Shown: piece by piece, positions 23,693 to 34,330 of the stretch | How the letters are laid out: the number at the start of each line of letters is the position of its first letter | How positions within the stretch are numbered: position 1 is the stretch's first letter | DNA from: Lunularia cruciata | Lineage: Eukaryota > Streptophyta > Marchantiopsida > Lunulariales > Lunulariaceae | DNA: 64,000 nt | Assembly (NCBI GenBank): GCA_948567375.1 | Contig: OX419762.1 | Location: forward strand, 52,991,034 to 53,055,033 | Reading direction: 5' to 3' | The notes under the pieces: generated by a model | What the model saw: the letters and a program-made list of their open reading frames with translations, nothing else | Told to the model about the DNA's origin: nothing | Databases searched by the model: none | Position numbers and translations under genes: made by a program

Positions 23693-26168
23693 CGCTCCAC
23701 CTTCAACTCTTCATGATACATCTTCAACTCATCTTTGTATTCAGCTACAAGCATCTTCTTCTCTTTTGTGTATTGGGCAATTTGGCTTTCTGCACTTCTT
23801 ACCAGAACCCATAGTCTTTCTTCCTCATGATGCCTAATTGTTAATTCTTGATGCCATGCTTGATCTTTTTTTGCCGCCTTTGACCTTAAGCTCTCTAGCT
23901 CTTGCTCCATTACTACTATGATGGCCTTTGAATGTATGACTTCAATGCAAGCTTCTCTCACTTTGCTCTTCTTCTTCTCAAATGTTGTCTTTTGGTTCTT
24001 CAACTCTTCGGCTTGACAGTCAAAATCTCTTCCGTGCTTCTCAAAACTCTCTTGCAAGTTCTCTAGATTCTTATTCTTTAATACTATATCCACCCAAAGT
24101 TCCTTGGCTTCTCCTTCCCTTGGGGTTAACCTCTCCCTCAATTCTTGTGCTTTTTCAATCAAATACTACATCACTTGCAACTCATTCTTCACCTCTTGAT
24201 GATCATTCTGAATCTTCTCCTTCTTTTGCTTCAAATGCAACAACAATAGACACACAATCTTTAACAAGTACACTACTCCACTGAAATCTTCTGCATCTTC
24301 TTGGTCTTTGTACTCTGCTTCCATTGGTGCTTCTTCAATAGGTGCCTTACCCTAAATTCTTGATCTTCCTACCTTTAGAGTCATCTTTTCTGAGCTCTCT
24401 TTGTCCTCCTTCACTTGCCTCAGACCTATAGTTGCAGCCTGCAATCCTCTCCTTGACCTCACTTCCTCACCTTCTTGGCTCTTCATCCATCTCCTCCATA
24501 GGTAGCTCCAAACAAGGAACATCTCTTCCTTCCACCCAATCAATCTCTGCATGGAACTCCTCATCATTTTCTCTCACCTCTTTGTACACTGATTGCTAAA
24601 CTTCAAGCTCACCTTCACTCTCATTGTTAGACTCCTTACTCTACAATGTAAGTTCTTCTTCTTCTTCTTCTTTGCCTTCTCCCTTGGACTCTGCTTCACC
24701 TTCAGACTTTGTTCCCAAAGATAGGTCCATTGCCACTTCATTGCTCCTTGGATTCAATCTTCTTGTCTTTTGTGGTTGGAGAGGTAACAATACTCCTTTA
24801 GGTTTAGTCTGCTTCTTTGTCCTCAGACTTGTCCCTACCATGATCTTCTTCTATCCTGTCCTAGCAAAATGTTCATTGCTCAACTGAAGTTGCAAGATAT
24901 ATCATTGCTCATTGTCATCAACTTCACGATGCAGATCAGGATGGAAATGCAAGACCCTTCTTTGCTTCTCCTTCATTATCAGCAAGTTTAACTTGAGATT
25001 AAATGTGCTACAAACAGTACAAAGTAGTGAGGTGGTGTATTTTTCCTCTAGTTAATGATCAATTGACTCATCCTCTAATGGAAACATTTCACCCAATTCA
25101 CCCTCTCTCCTACAAACATTTGGTGGAAGAACACTACCTATTGTATGGTTACATAGGTAGTTTGCTTTAGCTTGAACATTGCTCCAACAATGCTTTTCTT
25201 TATTGGGTCCTGATAGGAATCCACCTTGTAACCATTTTTGGTACACGAAGCAGAGAAAGAGTTTCTTACTTCTGTGGTCTCTTTTGAAACTCCACACTTC
25301 CAATAGAAGGTGATTCTTGCTGCATCTCCTACTTCCTTCCCCAAGACTAACTTCCAATCCAACTCAATCGATCAAGCCAGATTCACTATCTTCTCCATTA
25401 CTTCAGGGCCTTCCGCATAATTGCTAGTAGCTATCTCTACCATGAAACCTAGAAAACTCACATTCCAATTCCAGGCCAAAAACATAATACAAGTCTACTT
25501 AGGACCTTGATTTGCACCCCTACATCTAATTCCCAAATTTCAAGACTCCTTATTTCAAGTAAGGAGCTCTTCTTACCACCCCTCTTGGCCATTATGTGCT
25601 CACAGGTTCTTCAATAGTGGAAAAATATCCCCTCTCTTGGACATGAAATTCTAACCCCTTCTGGACTTTGGAAATTTCACTCTTGATTGGCTTCATGACT
25701 TGCATTCCTATAGGATACCTACTCAAAGGAACATATATCTTCTTGGCATTTCTGATTCTCCTTGGCAAAGCCTTAATTTTATTATGCTTCAAGATGTAGT
25801 AATTCTTCAATCAATTTTGAAATTGACCTTCAGCACTTTTGCATGTTTGTTTCTTGTCACTCTTAAAGCATTCATCTCTTGACTCAACCATTTCTTTAAT
25901 TGTACCTTCTTGGCTGGCCCGCCCTGAAGAAAAGTTGTTACAATTTCTTGGTATCAAGTTGAACTTCTTGCTGCAAAGATGCCTTTCTTCAAATCTATCT
26001 CTTCCTAAGTCCTTTCCAAGTACTTCCTCCTGACCCAAAGTCAACTTCTTTGGGTCTACTTTGACCGTACATAATTCCATTCTTTTCTTCTTTCTTTGGT
26101 TGCAATTTGGTTTCCACAATACACTTCTTCTTTAATAACTTGTAAAAACAAAAAATGTGGGTACTACA

Positions 26169-26453
26169 TGAGTACCATTGAGTTTGATGACTTCATCCAA
26201 GAGTTTGATAATTGGTATGATTTGCATCAATATGCAAAACTTGATCTTATTCACACACATGGCATTGAAGAGGTTTTTCCAACACTTGGAGGATCTATTG
26301 ATATATGATAACCAAAAATTTAGGAGAGTTCACTTGGAGGAGATTGAGCTAGGGAGACAATATTGGTCTCCAAACTCTATCTCCATCACTTCAAGCTCAA
26401 TTTCCAGAGGTAGATTAGCAATACTTATGAGTTATAGCTCTAGTGGCATTGGT
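26169..26453 (+). pseudogene. Family E gag, second part (copy E4)
   Basis: Continues the gag interrupted at 18642. The first bases are the second copy of TGAGT, then codons for TIEFDDFIQEFDNW that pair with the complement of 53760-53820 in copy E3. Homology ends at about 26453 within GGTGTTTG, a short word shared with the family G LTR that takes over. This suggests a microhomology-mediated join. Confidence 0.6.
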
Positions 26454-26917
26454 GTTTGGTTTTGAGGAAAGAGTTGAAAACTTTTCAACCCACAAGCCTT
26501 TTGTTTTGGATTCTTCTCTAGTCCAAGGATAGCCCATGTGAAGGAATCCTTGAGTAAGTGGTTGGGTCAAGATAAGACCACATCCTGAAGAGAATATTCC
26601 TATGAGTATAAATATTCCTTTAGCTCTTTGACTTTATTTGACTCTTAGCCTAATAACTTGAGTTACTCTAGTAATTAGTAACTTTGGTGCGTAAACTATT
26701 TCACAAGTATATAAACTAGGGTAGGGTTGAGGAGGTGCTCATCATCCTTTCATTTGCAACAATCTCTCTCATTGAGGTCTCTAGTGAGCAATGGTTTGAG
26801 TCTTGAAATGTTATACTTGGAGGAGTATGATGGACTTGGGTTCCTTGCCTTCTAAGTCCATGGTGCGCTACCATAATAGCCATCAAAGATTCAACCTTAG
26901 TGAAAGACAGGCCGGCT
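26454..26917 (+). mobile_element. Family G LTR, 3' two-thirds
   Basis: Matches positions from about one third of the way into the LTR at 1366-2051 to its end (GGCCGGCTCA at 26917). It includes the TATA region (AAGTATATAAACTAGGG near 26705-26721). The first third is missing and no internal region follows. It is a truncated solo LTR. Confidence 0.75.
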
Positions 26918-27586
26918 CATAGATCCTCTTACCATGATCCTTGATACTTGGAACAAATCGATCATTGTTGATCTTCTTGTCCCTAAAAGTGGTCTTGAAC
27001 TTGGCCTCAATAATTAAGTAAAGGTGAGTACATCCACTATCTAAAGTTATGCCATTGAGGTATGAATTACTAGGCCCTAGTACTCTCTACCAATGCTCTT
27101 TGGTCTAGGCAAAGAGGTTCTCTCTCATTTCTCTAGTGTAGATCCCAATTATCTCTAATTTCATGCAACATTGCAAGTTCATTCAATTCCCAGTTCCATT
27201 ACAAGAATTCTAGCTTCTTGTTGCAGACCAATTCCTATCTATATAAAAATCCCCAATTAACTTATCTTAGGGCTTTGATAGTAAATTTGGGTGCACTTTT
27301 CATCCTCCTTGGCACACTAGGAGTAGCCACTTCCTTTCTCCTTTGTCCTCTCATCATTCTCACTTCTCTTTCTCACTTCCTCATTCTCTTCACACAAACA
27401 CACTCTCAAATTCAAAGATCTAAGTAAAACTTCTTATTGAGGGTGAGGGAAGCACATCTAGTCTCACTTAATTTGGTTTTGCAAAAAGCAACAAAGCGGA
27501 TATTAAAGGCGTTGGCTCAATTGTTACAAACTTTTGGTAAGTGCATCCTTTGGGGAGCAGTTGCTTCTCACATATATGAGTGATCA
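26918..27586. other. Unassigned sequence between LTR fragments
   Basis: No RT, gag or LTR match to the other elements here. Short open frames only. A pyrimidine-rich stretch at 27300-27400 could be a leader or LTR of an unrepresented element. Confidence 0.4.
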
Positions 27587-28115
27587 TGTAAAAGACCAAG
27601 GAGAGAAATAGAAAAATAGAAGATCATATTGGGACTCCTGAATGAGGGAGACTCTGAATTTCTAGCATGAGCTTAGGCTTTGGGATGTATAGAGATATAC
27701 AAGGTTCTTGAGAAGCTTCTCATGAAGCTTCCTAAAAGCTGCTTTCTTAGAGTGCAAGCTAAGCTAACCAAGAAGCTTTTCAAGAAGCTTCCTTCTAGAA
27801 ACCCCCTCCTTAGAGTGCAAGCTAAGCTAACCAAGAAGGTTCCTTCTAGAAGTTGCCTACTTGGCATGCAAGTTAAGCTAGTCGAGAAGCTTTTGAAAAA
27901 ACTTCCTTTGAGAAGCCACCTACTTGGCGTGCAAGCTAAGTTAGCCAAGAAGCTTCCTTTTAGAAGTCACCACTTGGCATACACATTACCCAATACTTGG
28001 AAGGTCCCAAGTAACTTCCTAGATGTTTCTAGAATATTCTTATAATTCATGGCTAATTTGGCCTATTTTCTACTTTGTTAGTCTTGACTAACTTATTTGT
28101 AAACTCCATTATATA
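27587..28115 (-). mobile_element. Family C 3' LTR (copy C2)
   Basis: The minus-strand LTR ends GGTCTTTTACA at 27587. The other boundary, near 28115, is approximate. It contains four to five imperfect direct repeats of about 60 bp, each with AAGCTAAGCTA and AGAAGCTTC. The best heat-shock-element match of the window is here: TTCAAGAAGCTTC at 27779-27791, three contiguous alternating units, followed by TTCTAGAA at 27793-27800. Confidence 0.7.
27779..27800 (-). promoter_or_regulatory. Heat-shock-element-like array in the C2 LTR
   Basis: TTCnnGAAnnTTC (27779-27791) plus TTCnnGAA (27793-27800). This satisfies the three-contiguous-unit consensus for heat-shock-factor trimers. Comparable but shorter motifs recur in C1 and C3. 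Confidence 0.45.
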
Positions 28116-28149
28116 TTCTCCTACCGTTAGTTGGTGAAGTCCTCACCAT

Positions 28150-29745
28150 GGAAGCTTCAAACTCTTGGATGGTCATTTTTTCATTGTGGAGGTAAGAAAG
28201 AGGCTCCCAAGTGGCATCATGAAGGGGATACTCTCTCCAAAGTACTTTGTACTCAATATGTGATTGGTGGCCATATTGAATATGGTGACGGGCAATGATA
28301 CCATCAACTTCATACTCCTCATGAATATTGATAGGGATGGGAGAAGGAGCTGGTTTGATATAAGAGAAAAAGGAAGAAGGATTAGAAACAAAGGGTTTTA
28401 CTTGGAAACATTATAGGTTGGATGGATTTGCATATGACAAGGCAAGGCAAGTCGATAAACAACAAGACATGATTTAGGTGATATCAAATGGACCTATCTA
28501 ACTAGGAGAAAGTTTATGAACTTGGGTATTGAATGGGAGGGTAGGTTACTAGAAGAAATCATGACCTTATTATTGAGTTGAAAGATGCAATCACAAAGAT
28601 GTTTGTCCATGTATTGTTTTTGATGATTTTGAGCAATAAGGAGATGAGATTTGGCTTGTTGTAGGGATTTGGATAGTATGGTCAAGGATGTGAAATTATA
28701 AGCAATATGAGGTAGAGGAGGACCAAGAAGGGAATCTAGAACAAGTGGGTCTTGGCCAAAATTAAGGAAGAAGAGAGCAAATCCAATGCTTGTAAGCTTG
28801 GAGTTATTATAAGCAAATTCAACACTTGCAAGACATTCATCCCAATTGGTATAGTGAAAATTGACAAAGGTATAAAGCATATTCTTTAAGGTGTGATTTG
28901 CATGTTTGGTTCCAAAGCTACGCCTTAAACCACTCAACCATCTTTCCAAAGATGGATTTTTAGATATTGTAATCTAAAAACTATCAAAGTTCTACTTGAA
29001 ATTAAATCTACACATGGAAAAGCATTAGCTATTCATTGGTTATTAGCAAAATTAGCTTTGTCCATCATTTTGAGGATGATAGGCCATGTACAAAGAAAGG
29101 TTGGTGCCAAGTAGCTAGAAGAGTGCTTGCCAAAATTTTCCAATGAATTGAGGATCATGATAAGAGAAGATAACATGGGGTATCCTATGATGCTTGAAGA
29201 CATTGTCAAAGTAGAATTGAGCCAATGTTGGAGCATCCACTATATCAAAGGTTGGTGCCAAATGGATTTGTTTACTAAGCTTATCAAAAAACATCATGAT
29301 TGTTGTGTGACTTTGCTTCGTCTTGGGCAAGGATGTGATGAAATCTAAGCTCATGTTTTCCCATCAAATAGATAGGATGTGAAGTGGTTGAAGGACTCCA
29401 CTTGGATTTTTCTTATTGGCCTTGTTGCATTGGCAACTCTCACAAAACCAAACAAACTCTTGAATCTCTTGTGCCATGTTGTTGGCCACCACCATTTGTA
29501 TTATAGGGTATCTAAGGTCTTGTACACACACATGTGACCAATGATTGGTAAGTCATGGGCTTTTCAAAAGCACACAAGTTGTAGATCACTCTTAGCTAGA
29601 ACATAGATCTGGTTTTTGCAAAATAGAAGGCCTCCCTTGAAGGAGAAGGTATTGTTTTCCTTGTCATGTGCTGCAAGATGACCTTTGTACTACTTGAAAG
29701 AAGGGATCTTGTTGTACAATGGTCCTAAACTTGATTTGGACTTTT
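28150..29745 (-). pseudogene. Family C chromovirus integrase and chromodomain (copy C2)
   Basis: The minus strand holds the 3' half of a Ty3/gypsy pol. The integrase zinc-binding region is near 29600-29450 (HDLPIIGHM, KTLDTL). The catalytic core is at 29354-29115 (SLDFITSLPKTK, then FSYHDPQFIGKFW), and the usual SDRDP is altered to SYHDP, losing the second catalytic Asp. A chromodomain follows at 28320-28178 (EEYEVDGIIA ... WREYPLHDATWEPLSYL). Reverse transcriptase and gag are absent on the right side, so this is a 5'-truncated copy. Stops occur throughout. Confidence 0.75.
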
Positions 29746-30526
29746 GAGTCAACTAACATTGTTGTAATTGTTGTTGCAAAAGTAAACTAATGTGGTTTAT
29801 CTCCACAAAGATTGAGTAATTGTATGACTGATCCCATAGTTGAGCTATTTCCATGTGAGCAATCTATGTACATGTATACAATTGGCCATATAGATTATAG
29901 TCTTGTCCTCTTTGAGGGTTCTTGTGTATATAGATGGTGGAGAGTTGAGAGAAAGGTATGTTTAGTTTGAGGAGTCTTGAGAGGGAGAGGAGGTTGGGAG
30001 TGAGAGTTGTAGTAGAGCCTGAGCATTAGAACATTGGAGGAACTGTTTGATTAGGAAATGTCCCATACTCCTTATTTGCCACTCCCAAATCCTTTTCTCA
30101 TCAAGCTTCAAATTCTACACTGTGACGGTGTCATGGAGATCGTATGGTCTCAAGAAAACACCAAGTACCTAGCTGCTCACACTTAGACTTCACAATTCAT
30201 TAATTTCCATAGAACCTCATGCTTAGAACCAATACACTTGAGAGCCACGTGGAAGACCAAATTTAACAATTTTTTTAACCAAAGTGGTGAAAATCTCAGT
30301 CTACAAAGCAAGTATGTACAATCCCACAAGGAAGATTCACATTCTTGTATTATACTATGGTTAGCCCTTTTGACTATGCATTAGGTCATTATCTAAAGGC
30401 ACAGAGGACAATACTCTACCATGATTGTGTGGTGGCATGAGTAGCATGCACAATGTTTGATAGTTGGGAATTGTGACTTTCAACAAGTACTAAACCTATA
30501 TGAAGAAAACCTGTTGGTAAGTTTCA
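29746..30526. other. Unassigned host sequence left of a family A insertion
   Basis: No coding signal recognised. A short purine-rich region at 29925-30010 could be an LTR transcript leader, but no partner LTR is found. It is the left flank of the family A insertion; the right flank at 34326 onward is likewise unrecognised. Confidence 0.35.
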
Positions 30527-30531
30527 CTTAT

Positions 30532-33500
30532 TGTGGTGCACACATTTTTTGTTTTTTTCAAAATAAAGAAGAAGAAGTGTATAGAGAAGTCGGATTGCGT
30601 CTATATGGCCAAAGAAGGCAAAGAAAAGAGTCTTCGGGATGAAACCCGAAGTAAAGTGACTTCGGGTCATAAGGCAAAGTACTCAAAAATGCCCCGTCAG
30701 CATACAACCCGAAGTAAGGAGTCTTTGTATCGGGGGGAGCTCAACCCGAGGCAAAGACAATCTAACAACCTTTTGTCGGGGCAAGAAATTCAAGAAGGGA
30801 TTGTTCAAAAACCGGCGGCCCATATGCGCAAAGGTTGATTGACAATGATAGGTGCATGCAGGAGGTGTGATTTCTCGGTAGAAACTCGAAGTGAAGAAAG
30901 ACAAAGAAAGTGCAACTCTATAAAAATCAAACTCACAACGACAAAATGTCGAGTAATTTTCCTTTGCCGTTGAGAAGTCGTCTTGCAAGTGATCGTGGGA
31001 AGGGAAATAGAGTTGGAAACGCATTAGTGTGTAAGGGAGAAGTCACGAGAGTGAAATCGAGAGATAGTGAGAAGGCAGAAGGCAGAAGAGATGGGAGGAG
31101 GAAAGAAGAACTCTGAATTCACAATGAGTTCATTCATGCGATTCGGAGGTTAGATGTGATTGCTAGGATCAAAGTCTTGAGCCGACTTCAGATCACTTTC
31201 TTTGTGTGGAACTGGAACATGAGTTTTCCAGGTTTCATGATAGAAACCATCGAGAGTAAGTGTCTCGATGGACCCAAGGAAGAGGGGAAGAGAGGAAATC
31301 CGGCTCGCTGGACAGAGTCGGATTGGAGACTTGTACTCGGGAAGGAAGCAAGCTCGGAGCAGGGGGCCACGTTCTTGGGGAAGGGAGAGATAGCTCAAGA
31401 AACCCAAGAGGTGAGAGACGCATTCTCATCAAAGCGGATGAAGAATGGGTACAAAGTTGAGAGCTACAAAGACCCTATGAAGAGAGGAATTGTGAGTGCG
31501 CTAATGGCCATCTTGAAGCCAAAGAGAACCACGTATGTGATGAAACACCAAGCGGTGTTCTTTCACAAGTTATTTGCAGGAGAACCAATCAATTGGGCAA
31601 GGTGTTTCCATGAGAGAATGAGACAAATGGTGTGGAATCTACGGGATAAATCGCCTCCACACCACATCATGCCATTTGCAGCGCATTTCTACCTCGGGTT
31701 GAATTTGCTGAACTCGGCGGAGCGAACTCAGATGGTGTCGCACTTCCATCCTGATCTGAGAAAGGAGGTCAACGTCAAGGAGCAACAGTACATTTTGCAA
31801 ATCAAGAGCACCAATGACTACTATACAAAGACATGGAAGAACATGGAGATCAAAGTGAGTACTCCAAACTCAAAGAAGAGAAGTCGGTAGGGTGAAGCTG
31901 AAGACACAAAGAAACCTCGGAAGATCAGGAGAGGCAACCCAAGGCGAGGTATGGTGGTGATCAAGTCGGAGGATGAAGACTCGGAAGGTGACACCGAGCT
32001 CAAGACCAAAGACTCGGAACACGAGGAGGAACCCAAGCTAACGCTACAGAGTGGAGATACAAGTAGCAACAGCGATGAAGGAGGAGAAATAACATTGGCG
32101 CCAGTGGCTCCAAAAGAAGAAGAAGAAGTACAGGCAGAGATCAACGCCGAGGACAACACGCAATTAGAAGATGAAGTAGCCAAGCCCAAAGAGAAGAAGA
32201 TCGTAGTGTAGAGAGGAGTTCACTCAAGACGTAAGGCAAAGTATAAAGTAGGTCTAAGTACGGTGAAGGAAGAAGCACATGAAAGCTCAAGAAGCAAGGC
32301 GTCCATTCCGATACAAAGACTATAGAGAAGAAGGCGAGTATTGGGTGAACAAGAAGTAAGAAGGGAAGTGGCCGTGCAAGAAGAAGTAAACCCGAGTGAT
32401 GGAGTTGAGTACCTGCGGGAGGTGGTGTGTCCTCTATTGGTGAAGCTGGAGTACAAGAAGAAGGAGATGCAGTCAACTTGTCCAAAGGTAAAGACTGTAT
32501 TGTAGGTGTTGGCGAGATTAGAAGAAGAGAACTCGGAGTTGAAGAAGAGTATAACCCAAGGTGAGGAGGAAAGGGAAGTACTGCAAGCGGAGGCAGTAGT
32601 GAGAAGTCAGGTAATTGAAGACCTGAAGAGAGAAGTGCATTATTGAGAGGATCTTGTGAAGAAGAGTGACATAGCAAGGGAGAGACAAGTAGCTGAGTAC
32701 GAGATCTTGAAGCAACAATTTGCTGATTCAAGAGACGAAGTTATCCATGCTATGGCGAGAGTAGCAGCAAAGGATCAAGAGCTCGATAGTGTGATGGAGA
32801 GTGTCAAGGAGAAGAAGCAACTTTGGCAACAAGAGTTGGTAGCAAGATATAGGGAAGAAGAGAGATTGCAAGAGTTACTTCATAATCAGGAGGAGAGAGT
32901 TGTACAGAAAGAGAAGGAGAAGAGGATGATGAAAGCCGAGTTTGAAGCAGAATTGGCGATGTATAGGGAGGACTGGCTTGCGGATCAGGAACGAGAGCGG
33001 AAGATGAGATTGGAGCCATTGAAGGAGATAGTCCTCTGGATGAATGCAATGTTGAGTACAGAGGACAACATTCGGATTGAAGAGATGAGGTTGCACGAGT
33101 TGAAGTTGTTGGTGCAGGAGACGAGGCAAAGACAGGCAAAGGACACGGATTTGAATGCCTTGTTAATTAGTCTCAGAACTTGTGTAGACAAGAAGATCTT
33201 AGAAGTAGAAGACAACATTTTGATTAGATTAGACTTAGTGAAAATAGAGATAGAAAAACTTTGGAAAGATGTTAGAGCAAAACCCAAAGTAGATAACATA
33301 GGAATGCAAATGTCTTTGGAATTACCAGTGGAGACATTAGAGAACAGTAGGTCGAGAGATGAAGGATTAGAAGGATTACCCACTAGTGCAATTTCAGATC
33401 AAGAAAGAGAATTGTTGGATCTGGTAGAAGAGGTAGAAGATATGAAACCCAAGGATAGAGTAGTAGGAAGTAAATTTACTTTGGGTTTGGGTTTGAAAGC

Positions 33501-34325
33501 CGATGACGAAGTAGACATCGGATCGGATTAGTAACAATTTTGAGATTTGAAGAGGCAGATATGAAGGGGTGCATTGTCATTTTGGATCTATAGGTTTAGA
33601 AGAGTTGTTGTAGAATGGTATAGTTGTTAGAATTGTTGATTTGTTCACTACTTAAGAGTGGCATTTGCAGTATCATGTTGTTCAATGCTCATAATTCTGA
33701 GAATAGATAAAGCAAAGTGCTGTGAAGTAGTGCTCGTCGCTTGAGCTTGATTCTGAGTATCAACTTTGTGATTGTGTTTTTGAGTGTGTGAAGAATTTTG
33801 AAGTGCAAGTCAATGTGCTTGTTGGATGTTGGATTCCACAGCCTTGATCTTCATTCTGTGTGTTTGATCCTGAGTGAAGTGCAATCAAAGCAATGCCTTG
33901 ACAGATTTGAGAGGAATTGTAGTGTTGGTAGTATTCTACATTTGTGAGTGCAATGCAAAGTTGATGTAAAATAATTTTGATCAAGGAAGTTGTGCCTTTA
34001 GTGGAGGGGTGGAACACAATTCTGAGGCAAAGTCGTTTTGTAGTGAAGTGCCATTTTTGGGAGAGCCTGAATCATCACAATCAAGATTGTTTGGAAAGAT
34101 TTGTTGGAGTTGTGATTAAGAAGTGTGAATTTGTGACAAGACTACGCGTCAATGCTTGTTACTCTCTTTTGGGTGTGGTTTCTACCTAAGAGATTAAAGA
34201 CGCAACCAAGAAGAACTATATGTTACTGTTTGACTTTGTATTTGACCAATTCTGACTTGTATCTCTATGGGAACAAACTTTACTTACCCTATTACCGCAA
34301 AAGTGATATTTGCCGGGTTGTCACA
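30532..34325 (+). mobile_element. Family A element, complete, best preserved copy
   Basis: 3794 bp from TGTGGTGCACACA (30532) to GCCGGGTTGTCACA (34325), flanked by CTTAT at 30527-30531 and 34326-34330. It is richer in CpG than the other copies, which suggests it is younger. The layout is a leader of about 700 bp (30532-31236), one long reading frame with five stops (31237-33531), and a 790-bp non-coding tail. No terminal direct repeats, no primer-binding site and no polypurine tract are evident. Confidence 0.92.
31237..33531 (+). pseudogene. Family A protein gene: 765-codon frame with five in-frame stops
   Basis: Everything from the ATG at 31237 (MIETIE) to the TAG at 33531 is one reading frame without a frameshift, interrupted by five internal stops: TAG at 31888 and 32209, two more TAG and one TGA between about 32320 and 32646. 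Domain order: N-terminal folded domain, residues about 1-215 (ESDWRLVLGKEA, SYKDPMKRGI, FFHKLFAGE, FAAHFYLGLNLL, HFHPDL); acidic Ser/Glu linker, about 240-325; coiled coil, about 470-620; C-terminal segment ending GLKADDEVDIGSD. There are no catalytic motifs of RT, protease, integrase, RNase H or any transposase. The conservation of both ends among copies argues that it was translated until recently. Function is unknown. Confidence 0.7.
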
Positions 34326-34330
34326 CTTAT

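Larger units (their letters stand above)
19433..25443 (-). pseudogene. Family A protein gene, split by insertion
   Basis: The minus-strand reading frame runs 25443 to 23698, then resumes at 19970 and stops at 19433. The N-terminal domain is recognisable (DWKLV, SYQDPIKK, TTYVT around 25362-25138). The coiled coil is at 24162-23694, and the last 140 residues are open at 19855-19433, ending DIGLE. Several stops and frame changes precede the coiled coil. There are no RT, integrase or transposase motifs. What the protein did is unknown; a coiled-coil, gag-like structural role is one possibility. Confidence 0.6.
18643..26168 (-). mobile_element. Family A element, complete, minus strand, interrupted by a second family A element
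   Basis: On the minus strand it begins TGTAGTACCCACA (26168) and ends GGGTTGTCACA (18643). TGAGT flanks both sides (18638-18642 and 26169-26173), a perfect 5-bp target duplication. Removing the insert 19971-23692 and one CGCTC copy restores about 3799 bp. Its host is family E gag, which rejoins in register across the TSD. No terminal direct repeat is present: the first 700 bp and last 800 bp are unrelated. Confidence 0.85.

Noticed and set aside
23659-24162. 167-codon coiled-coil frame as an independent gene
   Set aside because: It is the exposed half of the split outer family A protein. Its last codons run into the inserted element.
27700-27990. CRISPR-like regularly spaced repeats
   Set aside because: Imperfect 60-bp direct repeats inside a plant retrotransposon LTR with no constant-length spacers. 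They are LTR promoter repeats.
31951-32211. The 86-codon acidic open frame as a separate gene
   Set aside because: It is in the same frame as the preceding and following parts of the family A protein, separated only by stops.
32141-32731. 196-codon Ser/Leu-rich open frame on the minus strand
   Set aside because: Antisense of the family A coiled-coil region. The composition is explained by the Glu/Lys codons on the other strand.
30532-34325. Family A as a Helitron
   Set aside because: Helitrons insert between A and T without a target duplication and end in CTRR with a hairpin. Family A has 5-bp duplications and TG/CA ends.
30532-34325. Family A as a MULE, hAT or CACTA transposon
   Set aside because: Those give 9, 8 and 3 bp duplications with longer terminal inverted repeats. 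Here the duplication is 5 bp and the inverted match is limited to about TGTG..ACCC.
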